From assembly GCA_037969585.1 (NCBI GenBank), contig JBBKXR010000043.1, forward strand, positions 1 to 8,778: a stretch of 8,778 nucleotides of DNA, read 5' to 3'. Under the pieces are notes generated by a model that was not told the DNA's origin, made no database searches, and saw only the letters and a list, made by a program, of their open reading frames with translations. Positions 1 to 7,424 of the stretch are shown here, piece by piece. A program made the translations under genes and the position numbers. This DNA is from JBBKXR01 sp037969585 (GTDB taxonomy: Bacteria; Verrucomicrobiota; Verrucomicrobiia; Verrucomicrobiales; DEV007). Numbering within the stretch: position 1 is the stretch's first letter; each line of letters begins with the position of its first letter.

Positions 1-629
1 GCCGGATTCTGATCGCGAATGAGTGCCAGTTCGGCCTCGTTGACGGATGATTTGCTTTCCGGTTGATCACGAAAGCGCAGAAAAAATCCGCAACACCAGA
101 TGACTCCGGGCAATGCGAACAGCACAAAAACCCAGCGCCATCCCAACGGTCCGATTAACTCACCGGTCAAGCCTCCAGCAACAACGGCACCGACCTGCAT
201 GCCGGCGGCGAGCAGTCCACAGGCGAGCGCTCGCTCGCCGAGTGGCATCCAGTGACCGATGGAGTTTGTCGAAGCGGGTAAGAGTCCGGCTTGAGCAATA
301 CCCATCACCAGTTGCGCCGCGATCAACACCCAGAATCCGGGCGCGGCGGCGATGCCGAAGGTCGCCAGCGTCCAGCCCAGGGCAAAAATGGTCAGAGCGA
401 TGCGCGTTCCCCTCCGCTGCGCAAGCCAGCCCGACGGCACTTGAAAAAGGGCGTAGGTCCAGAAGAAGGCCCCCATGTAAACGCCTGACTGTTTCAGGCT
501 AAGGCCGAGGTCCTCACGAATCGTGCTTTCGGCGACGCCGACGGCATTGCGGCACAGATAGGCCAGGCCCGCCGCAAGCACCAGCCAGCTTAGCGTGCTA
601 TAACGAACGTAGGTGGATTTGTCAGGCAT
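1..629 (-). CDS. MFS transporter, anion:cation symporter-like; N-terminal 209 residues, cut by the window edge
   Basis: The reading frame starts at the ATG at 629-627 and runs off the left edge with no stop. It gives the N-terminal half of a 12-helix major facilitator protein of the inner membrane. Six hydrophobic segments fall near residues 11-32, 48-70, 77-96, 99-120, 134-156 and 164-186. The loop after helix 2 reads GWLAQRRGTR (67-76), the MFS signature with Gln where Asp is usual. The stretch HWMPLGERA (126-134), and GWRWVF (163-168) followed by a cytoplasmic RFRDQPES, are typical of the anion:cation symporter group that imports hexuronates, galactonate and other organic acids. The start overlaps the end of the upstream hydrolase gene by 8 bp, so translation is probably coupled. 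With a galactonate dehydratase-like enzyme in the same operon, uptake of a sugar acid or related anion is the likely job; the substrate is inferred. Confidence 0.9.
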   Translation of the reverse strand, partial: MPDKSTYVRYSTLSWLVLAAGLAYLCRNAVGVAESTIREDLGLSLKQSGVYMGAFFWTYALFQVPSGWLAQRRGTRIALTIFALGWTLATFGIAAAPGFWVLIAAQLVMGIAQAGLLPASTNSIGHWMPLGERALACGLLAAGMQVGAVVAGGLTGELIGPLGWRWVFVLFALPGVIWCCGFFLRFRDQPESKSSVNEAELALIRDQNP

Positions 630-2019
630 CGAGCAACTGTTGGATCGCGTTAGCCATGGCATCGATAACCAATTCGAGACTGCCGCGATCGAAGGGGGTT
701 TGCCACACCGGATAGACATCGCAGTCGTAAAGAGCTGCGGGCGGCAGATAGCCAATCGAACCATTGACTAGATTCATGCAGATTACGGTGCGCCCCGGAA
801 ATCGTCGCCGCAGTTCCTGTTGGAGAATTGAATAGGGTTCGCAACAACAACCGACCAACACAGCGTCGCCGAGCCGCCACGCGAATATCGGCAAGCGAAA
901 AGTATCGCCATCACCAAGGCCTCGGCGGATCTCCCGCTTGCGCAGTAGACGTTCGCGCAGGGCCCGGTCGTCGCATTGTTGACGTTGTTGCTCCAGTTCC
1001 TCAGCACTCGGCCAATTTTTCACTGGCAGCTCGACGCTGGAAGATTGCGCGGCAAAACAGTTACGTGAAATTTCGCAGGGAACAGGCTGCCAGATCGCCA
1101 GTGGTGCGCCTGATTCGACCGCGCCTTGGTAGTGCAGCTTCGTTCCGGCCGCCTCCATCGAGTTCAGCGTTGCCAGCGCTGCGTGGCCGAGTTGGCGACC
1201 ATGCCGGTCGGCGATTTCCACATCACCGACATATTGATGAGCCGGCGCAAGATCACCGCAGGCACCGAGCAGGAAAACCGTCGGTGCGCCGGTCGACTGC
1301 TCGACCGTCTCGCGCATCGCCCCGACATAGTCCGGCGAAATCGCGCGATTCTGCCAAGCCAGCGTAGTCGGATGACAGGCGTAGTTGACCAGCGTCGCGC
1401 AGATTTTTCCATCACTGTCGGTGATGCGACCGACCAGCAAGGTGTCATCGGGATCGCCGTCCGGTTGATAGCCGCAAAGGATTCGCTCCCGCGCCGGATC
1501 CGGGTCGGGAAAATCGCGTTTCGCCGCCAATCCGCAGCGGCCCAGTTTCCAGTCGAGCGTGCCGCCGAAGGACTGCTCTAGCGCTTGGCGAATCGCATCA
1601 ATAGTGGTCGCAAACAGCTCTTCGAACCAAGAGCTCAACAAATCGCTGCCGGGAAGCTCTGCATCGGCCTCCATCAGCGGCGGTCCGGAGTGGGTGTGGC
1701 TGAGCGCGAGAATTAGGTCCTCGGATGCGATGGAAAGCTCATCGAGCACTCGCCGGCGGAAGCGCTCGGCAGTGGTCGGCGTTTTCCACCAGCCGAGATC
1801 GAAATCGACCAGCACCAGCGGCCGGCTTTCGTTCTCATTTTCTCCGCCCGACGAAAGACTGACCGCGGTCAGAGTCAGCGATCGGTGAATCGACTCGGCG
1901 ACATCGTGTTCGGCAGCGCCCCAATTGCGCGAATAAATGCCGACCGGTGGAGTGATGTCGCGACGAGCGATGCCGAAGCGTCCGCGAAATGCTGAGCTGA
2001 GTTGGTTCGACGAGTTCAT
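622..2019 (-). CDS. Neutral/alkaline ceramidase-like hydrolase, apparently cytoplasmic (465 aa)
   Basis: The protein resembles the N-terminal catalytic domain of neutral ceramidases, zinc amidases. The opening FGIARRDITPPVG (15-27) is typical. Putative zinc ligands are in SHTHSG (107-112), NYACHP (212-217, His216), the Glu of CEPYS (Glu394) and the Tyr of GYLPP (Tyr424), matching the His/His/Glu/Tyr set known from the Pseudomonas enzyme. The family motif GDVSPN appears here as GDLAPA (255-260), so the conserved Ser is Ala258. There is no hydrophobic N-terminus, unlike secreted ceramidases, and at 465 residues the C-terminal domain of true ceramidases is missing. A run of three Cys sits at 391-393. 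The gene begins 3 bp after the dehydratase stop and overlaps the transporter start by 8 bp. A cytoplasmic deacylase, amidase or esterase acting on an imported compound is inferred; ceramide as substrate is unlikely. Confidence 0.85.
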   Translation of the reverse strand: MNSSNQLSSAFRGRFGIARRDITPPVGIYSRNWGAAEHDVAESIHRSLTLTAVSLSSGGENENESRPLVLVDFDLGWWKTPTTAERFRRRVLDELSIASEDLILALSHTHSGPPLMEADAELPGSDLLSSWFEELFATTIDAIRQALEQSFGGTLDWKLGRCGLAAKRDFPDPDPARERILCGYQPDGDPDDTLLVGRITDSDGKICATLVNYACHPTTLAWQNRAISPDYVGAMRETVEQSTGAPTVFLLGACGDLAPAHQYVGDVEIADRHGRQLGHAALATLNSMEAAGTKLHYQGAVESGAPLAIWQPVPCEISRNCFAAQSSSVELPVKNWPSAEELEQQRQQCDDRALRERLLRKREIRRGLGDGDTFRLPIFAWRLGDAVLVGCCCEPYSILQQELRRRFPGRTVICMNLVNGSIGYLPPAALYDCDVYPVWQTPFDRGSLELVIDAMANAIQQLLDA

Positions 2020-2022
2020 GAT

Positions 2023-3201
<1,179 letters not shown>

Positions 3202-3232
3202 GAGCTAACGCAAGGGGCGCATGGTGACGACA

Positions 3233-3277
3233 GATGACAATAAAGCAAGACAAACTTGTTTTTGGTGACAATAAAAC
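3233..3277. repeat. Direct repeat around TGACAATAAA, 31-bp period
   Basis: TGACAATAAA occurs at 3235-3244 and 3266-3275; the match extends to 12 of 14 bases over 3233-3246 and 3264-3277. The 31-bp period is about three helical turns. It lies 32-76 bp upstream of the leftward dehydratase start, where an activator or a second regulator could bind. With only two copies, chance or a slippage relic remains possible. Confidence 0.4.
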
Positions 3278-3315
3278 TTGATTTTTTCGCCCGTGATCAG
3301 ATGCTTTGGACTGCG

Positions 3316-3344
3316 TTGTCGATCGTGGAGCAGTTTTGTAAACT
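3316..3344 (+). promoter_or_regulatory. Weak sigma-70-like promoter candidate for the rightward operon
   Basis: TTGTCG (3316-3321, 4 of 6 to consensus) and TAAACT (3339-3344, 4 of 6) are separated by 17 bp. The -10 lies inside operator O1, which adds some plausibility. It would give a leader of roughly 70 nt containing O2. The match is weak and promoters of this bacterial group may differ from the E. coli consensus. Confidence 0.3.
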
Positions 3345-3345
3345 G
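3331..3345. promoter_or_regulatory. Putative GntR operator O1, CAGTTTTGTAAACTG
   Basis: A perfect palindrome with 6-bp arms (CAGTTT/AAACTG) around a 3-bp centre. The size and symmetry suit a dimeric winged-helix regulator. It overlaps the predicted -10 of the rightward promoter, a position that would give repression. It is 129 bp from the leftward start codon. Binding by the neighbouring GntR protein is inferred. Confidence 0.65.
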
Positions 3346-3394
3346 TCCCCTTGCCTTGGCGAACCACGCTGGACTCCACACCCGTCCACTGAGG

Positions 3395-3409
3395 CAGTTT
3401 ACAAAACTG
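3395..3409. promoter_or_regulatory. Putative GntR operator O2, CAGTTTACAAAACTG
   Basis: The exact reverse complement of O1, with the same 6-bp arms. It ends 11 bp before the GntR start codon, so it probably lies in the transcribed leader or next to the start site, where a bound protein could block elongation or initiation. The centres of O1 and O2 are 64 bp apart, close to six helical turns, so the sites would face the same side of the DNA and could allow looping. Confidence 0.65.
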
Positions 3410-3420
3410 CCCCACCAATC

Positions 3421-4293
3421 ATGAATATCGCGACCTACATTCGCAACGACCTGGGTTCACGGCTCGAGGCGGGGCGTCAACTCCCTGCCGAATTGACGCT
3501 GGACGCTCTTTCGCGTCACTACGAGGTGAGCTACACGCCGGTGCGGACCGCGATTGCTGCACTCACCGAGGACGGTTTGCTGACCCGGAAGTCAAACGGC
3601 CGGCTCGAAGCCGCTGAGGTTCCGAAACACGGAGCGGAAACTAAATACGACAACTCGAAAAATGCTTCGGTGCCATCGGCGAAAGATCCAAGCGCGTTGA
3701 TCACCGACGAATTGGTGCGCCTCAGTCTGGCAGGCAAAACGATTCATCTCCGTGAAGAAGCGACTGCGGAAAAATACGGCCTGAGTCGTTCGGCAATGCG
3801 CAACCTGTTCCATCACATCGCCGGAAAGGGCCTGCTCGAACATGTGCCGCGCCGCGGCTGGAGGGTGCGCCCATTTCGCCAGCAAGATTTGCAATCGTTC
3901 ATCGAGGTACGCGAGGCGTTGGAATTGCGGGCGCTAGATCTGGCGCGACCGAACCTGATCGAGGCCGACTTGCGCGCCATGCTCGACGGCAATCTCGAGC
4001 CAACTTCGGACGACTGCGAAGTGGTGATCGACAATTCACTGCACGGCTACCTTGTGAAGAAAGCCGACAATTGGTACATTCGGGATTTCTTCGAACGCCA
4101 CGGCCACTACTACGAAATCCTGTTCGATTGGGAAGATCAAGATCGCGCGACCGCCATCGCCACCGTCGCCCAACATCGCGAAATCCTCACTGCTCTGCTC
4201 GACCGCAAGTGGCCGCGTTCCCGTCGCGCTTTGTCGTTTCACGTGCGCGAAAATCACCCGATACTCAGCCAGATTCGCCAATCGAAAAAATGA
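3421..4293 (+). CDS. GntR-family regulator with two winged-helix domains and an FCD-type effector domain (290 aa)
   Basis: This cytoplasmic DNA-binding regulator has an unusual architecture. A first GntR-type winged helix spans about residues 1-67, with helix-turn-helix YEVSYTPVRTAIAALTEDGL (34-53). A polar linker follows (about 68-90), then a second winged helix (about 93-152) with YGLSRSAMRNLFHHIAGKGL (119-138) and wing EHVPRRGWRVRPF (140-152). The rest is an alpha-helical FCD domain. Asp204, His208, His252 and His274 fit the Asp/His/His/His metal site of FCD proteins, many of which bind carboxylate effectors. I chose the ATG at 3421 because homology starts there and upstream in-frame codons (to 3256) would translate through both palindromes. 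Operator O2 ends 11 bp before it, suggesting autoregulation. The stop overlaps the next start by 4 bp (ATGA). The effector is probably a sugar acid, by context. Confidence 0.88.
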   Translation: MNIATYIRNDLGSRLEAGRQLPAELTLDALSRHYEVSYTPVRTAIAALTEDGLLTRKSNGRLEAAEVPKHGAETKYDNSKNASVPSAKDPSALITDELVRLSLAGKTIHLREEATAEKYGLSRSAMRNLFHHIAGKGLLEHVPRRGWRVRPFRQQDLQSFIEVREALELRALDLARPNLIEADLRAMLDGNLEPTSDDCEVVIDNSLHGYLVKKADNWYIRDFFERHGHYYEILFDWEDQDRATAIATVAQHREILTALLDRKWPRSRRALSFHVRENHPILSQIRQSKK

Positions 4294-7200
4294 ATACGCT
4301 GATCGACAGCTCCAATGGTCTTTCAAGACTGGTGGTCGCAGCGCTGGCCGGAATCGTCGGACTGGCCGCGACCGCCCGTGGCGACGATAGAGCCTTGTAT
4401 CTTGAAAAGATCAAACCACTGCTGCGCGAGCGTTGCTACGCCTGCCACGGTGCTTTGAAGCAAAAAGCCAAGCTGCGTGTCGATACCGCACAGCAACTGA
4501 TCGAAGCCGACGTCATCGAAAATGGCGAGCTGCTGGCTCGCCTGACCAGCACCGACCTCGACGAGCGCATGCCGCCGGAAGGCGAGGCCCTGCACGCCGA
4601 AGAGATCGCCGAAATTCGCCGCTGGATTGCAGCTGGCTCCCCCGCCCCCGAGGACGAAGCGGCGGAGGACGATCCGCGCGCGCACTGGGCCTTTCAGCGT
4701 ATCGAACGGCCCGAAGTTCCCGTGCGGCCAGGCGTCGACCATCCCATCGATGCCTTTCTCGCAGCCAAGCACACCGAACATAACCTGCATGTGCAGCCAG
4801 CTGCCGAGCGCAGTCTTTTACTGCGCCGACTCTATCTGGATGTGATCGGCTTGCCTCCAACTGCGGAACAGCTCGCCGACTCGCGCGATTTGGAAAAAAT
4901 CATCGATGAACTACTCGCCAGCCCCCACTACGGAGAACGCTGGGGACGACACTGGATGGACGTGTGGCGCTACTCCGACTGGTATGGCCTCGGCGCGCAG
5001 ATACGTAACAGTCAGAAAAACCTTTGGCACTGGCGCGACTGGATCGTCAACTCACTCAACGACGATAAGGGCTACGATCGCATGGTCCACGAGATGCTCG
5101 CCGGTGACGAACTCGCCCCCGAAAACCTCGATGTCGTCGCCGGCACCGGCTTTCTAGCGCGCAACTACTACCTGTTCAACCGCACCACCTGGCTCGACGA
5201 CACCGTCGAGCACACCGGCAAGGCTTTCCTCGGACTGACCATGAATTGCGCCAAGTGCCACGATCACAAATACGACCCGATTGAGCACACCGACTACTAT
5301 CGGTTCCGCGCCATTTTCGAGCCCCACCAAATTCGCCTCGATGCCCTGCCCGGTCTGGCCAATTACGAGGACGACGGTTTGCCGCGCGCTTTCGACGATC
5401 ACCTCGACGCCGAGACTTTCTTGCACGAGCGCGGCGATCCTGCCAGCCCTGACAAAAGCAAAAAAATACCACCTGGTGTACCGGCGATTTTTGCAGCCTC
5501 CGCCGCGCAGCCCGAGCCGATTCAATTGCCCGTTTTCGCCTGGGCGCCGGGACTTCGCGACTACGTACAGAAAGACCAACTCGCCGCAGCGCGTACTCGA
5601 CTCGGCAAGGAACGAGACGCACTGGCAAAAGCAAAGGCTCAACGGCCCTCCTCGGCGGCGGTTGACCCCGGCCCGGATTCGCTACTCACCTTCGAGGACG
5701 ACTTCGGCGCAGCGCGTCCGGAGTCGTGGATCATCGACGGATCGGGTTGGCGTTACCAGGGCGGCAGCCTGGTGCAGCTCGAGTCGAACCAGGAAAAACA
5801 ATACGCCCGCCTGCGCCAGCCTCATTCGGCAGACTTTGACTTGAGCGTCAATTTCCGCACTACCGGTGGCGGCACCTACAAGTCAGTCGGCATTCGTTTC
5901 GATCTGATCGATGAAGGCCGCAATGCGCACACAGTCTATACCAGTGCTCACGCTTCCGCTCCGAAAGTACAGGTCGCCCACACCCGTGACGGGGCTCCTT
6001 CCTATCCGGGCGGCGGCAAGGTAAATCACAAGATCGACGTCAATCACGACTATCAACTCGGCGTGCGCGTGCGCGGCAATCTTATCAACGTCAGCCTCGA
6101 CGGAGAATTTCTGATCGCGTATCAGCTGCCGTACCGCAATCCCGGCGGCGTCATCGAGCTGTTCGCATTCGACGCCACCGCCGATTTTGAATCACTCCAC
6201 CTCAAGCCGCTCGATCCTGAAATCGAAATGCAGGCAGCTAAAGCCGCGGACGATAGCGAAGCTCCCAATCAAGAAAATGCTGAGCAAATCGCCGATGCCC
6301 GAGTCACCGAAGCCGAAACCGCACTCGCCACGCTCGAGGCGAGTATCGCCGCCGACCGCCACACCTATCTCGATCAAAAAGTCGACGGTGGCCCCGCTCA
6401 GGCGGCCCATCAGCAAAAAGCTCACACTCTCGCCAAGGCGCGCCTCGATCTGCTGACTGCGGAAGCCGGCAAGGAAAAGGCCGCCGAAAAAGCGGTCGCG
6501 GACGCTGAAGCGGCGCTCAAATCAGAAGTCGATTCGAAAACCACCTACGCGTCCGTGCGCGGCAGCTTCAAAGCCAAGGAAACGCCGGAACATTCCGACG
6601 ATCTCTACGATCCCACCTATTCCAGGACCAGTAGTGGTCGGCGCACCGCATTGGCGCAGTGGATCATCTCGCGGGACAATCCGTTGGCTGCCCGCGTCGC
6701 TGTCAACCACATCTGGATGCGCCACTTCGGTACACCTATCGTTGAAAAAGTCTTCGACTTCGGCCGCCAATCTGTGCGCCCAGAGCACGATGCCTTGCTC
6801 GATTTTCTCGCCATGGAACTGATCGATTCCGGCTGGAGCATGAAGCACCTGCACCGCCTCATTCTCACCTCGCAGGCATGGCAGCGAACCAGCTCGAATC
6901 TAAACGCCGATGCAGCAACCTTCGCCGCCGATCCGACCAACCAATATTACTGGCGCATGAATCCGCGCCGCATGGAATCGCAATTGATCCGTGACAGCCT
7001 GATGAGTTTGGCCGGTGAACTGGATCTAAAAATGGCCGGCCCATCGATCAACGCCAGCGAAAAAACCAAACGACGCAGCCTCTACCTGAACCATTCGCGC
7101 GAGAGCAATTCCCTGCTACTTACCACCTTCGACGACGCCGACGTGTTGGCCTGTTACCGGCGCAGCGAAAGCATCGTTCCGCAGCAGGCTCTCGCCCTCG

Positions 7201-7424
7201 CCAACAGCTCGCTGTCGCTGGAAATGTGCACGCAGATTGCCGAGTCGATAGCTCCCGGAAGTGACGACAGTGAATTCGCCAGACAGGCATTTCAAAAAAT
7301 CCTGTGCCGCTCAGCCAGCACCACCGAGCTGGCCGAATGCAAAAAATTTCTGGCCGAAGTTCCGAACCGGGCACGGCTCGTTCACTCGCTCGTCAACCAC
7401 AACGACTTTATCATGATTCGATGA
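4290..7424 (+). CDS. Secreted planctomycete-type cytochrome-like protein: PSCyt1, DUF1549, jelly-roll insert, DUF1553 (1044 aa)
   Basis: Residues 1-31 form a signal peptide, with hydrophobic core LVVAALAGIVGLAA. The PSCyt1 domain follows, with haem-c motif CYACH (49-53) and a possible axial Met in RMPP (Met94). A DUF1549 domain (about 150-345) contains GERWGRHWMDVWRYSD and a second motif CAKCH (320-324) in MNCAKCHDHKYDPI. A short helical segment (about 432-455) precedes a beta-rich region (about 466-642) resembling concanavalin-like or DUF1080-like jelly rolls, then an Ala/Glu/Lys-rich coiled coil (about 643-735). DUF1553 occupies about 785-1040. The function of this family is not established; a periplasmic or surface redox or carbohydrate role is inferred. 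The start at 4290 overlaps the regulator's stop (ATGA) and gives the signal peptide; an upstream in-frame ATG at 4071 lies inside the GntR gene. The next gene overlaps its stop. Confidence 0.92.
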   Translation: MNTLIDSSNGLSRLVVAALAGIVGLAATARGDDRALYLEKIKPLLRERCYACHGALKQKAKLRVDTAQQLIEADVIENGELLARLTSTDLDERMPPEGEALHAEEIAEIRRWIAAGSPAPEDEAAEDDPRAHWAFQRIERPEVPVRPGVDHPIDAFLAAKHTEHNLHVQPAAERSLLLRRLYLDVIGLPPTAEQLADSRDLEKIIDELLASPHYGERWGRHWMDVWRYSDWYGLGAQIRNSQKNLWHWRDWIVNSLNDDKGYDRMVHEMLAGDELAPENLDVVAGTGFLARNYYLFNRTTWLDDTVEHTGKAFLGLTMNCAKCHDHKYDPIEHTDYYRFRAIFEPHQIRLDALPGLANYEDDGLPRAFDDHLDAETFLHERGDPASPDKSKKIPPGVPAIFAASAAQPEPIQLPVFAWAPGLRDYVQKDQLAAARTRLGKERDALAKAKAQRPSSAAVDPGPDSLLTFEDDFGAARPESWIIDGSGWRYQGGSLVQLESNQEKQYARLRQPHSADFDLSVNFRTTGGGTYKSVGIRFDLIDEGRNAHTVYTSAHASAPKVQVAHTRDGAPSYPGGGKVNHKIDVNHDYQLGVRVRGNLINVSLDGEFLIAYQLPYRNPGGVIELFAFDATADFESLHLKPLDPEIEMQAAKAADDSEAPNQENAEQIADARVTEAETALATLEASIAADRHTYLDQKVDGGPAQAAHQQKAHTLAKARLDLLTAEAGKEKAAEKAVADAEAALKSEVDSKTTYASVRGSFKAKETPEHSDDLYDPTYSRTSSGRRTALAQWIISRDNPLAARVAVNHIWMRHFGTPIVEKVFDFGRQSVRPEHDALLDFLAMELIDSGWSMKHLHRLILTSQAWQRTSSNLNADAATFAADPTNQYYWRMNPRRMESQLIRDSLMSLAGELDLKMAGPSINASEKTKRRSLYLNHSRESNSLLLTTFDDADVLACYRRSESIVPQQALALANSSLSLEMCTQIAESIAPGSDDSEFARQAFQKILCRSASTTELAECKKFLAEVPNRARLVHSLVNHNDFIMIR

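Larger units (their letters stand above)
3325..3415. repeat. Inverted repeat with 21-bp arms (20/21 match), 49 bp apart
   Basis: The arms are 3325-3345 and 3395-3415. Each contains a palindromic operator core plus a shared GTGG(A/G)G flank on one side only (3325-3330 and the complement of 3410-3415), so each site has a direction although its core is symmetric. Two oriented regulator sites are the simplest reading. A hairpin in the rightward leader or the ends of a small decayed element are alternatives. No target-site duplication was seen. Confidence 0.6.
3202..3420. promoter_or_regulatory. Divergent control region between the two operons
   Basis: This 219-bp gap lies between the start codons of the leftward dehydratase gene and the rightward GntR gene, so promoters for both operons should lie here. 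It holds two oppositely oriented palindromes, a pair of direct repeats and an AT-rich stretch (about 3235-3290) that contrasts with the GC-rich genes. Open frames crossing it have no protein-like character. A recognisable promoter for the leftward operon was not found. Regulation of both operons by the adjacent GntR protein is inferred from the arrangement. Confidence 0.8.

Noticed and set aside
113..502. Arg-rich 129-residue frame on the + strand
   Set aside because: It is antisense to the MFS gene, whose translation gives six membrane helices and the family loop motif.
3314..3342. Leftward promoter with -35 TTTACA inside O1
   Set aside because: The -35 is good (5 of 6), but no acceptable -10 lies 16-18 bp away on the - strand.
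3325..3415. Insertion sequence or MITE bounded by the inverted repeat
   Set aside because: There is no target duplication and no transposase, and the arms are self-palindromic, which fits operators better than transposon ends.
3256..3420. Upstream extension of the GntR gene to the ATG at 3256
   Set aside because: The extra 55 residues have no family similarity and would be encoded by the palindromes and AT-rich control DNA; GntR homology begins at the ATG at 3421.
4071..4289. Upstream extension of the cytochrome-like protein to the ATG at 4071
   Set aside because: It would overlap the FCD domain of the regulator and bury the signal peptide inside the protein; the ATG at 4290 gives a normal Sec signal and an ATGA junction.
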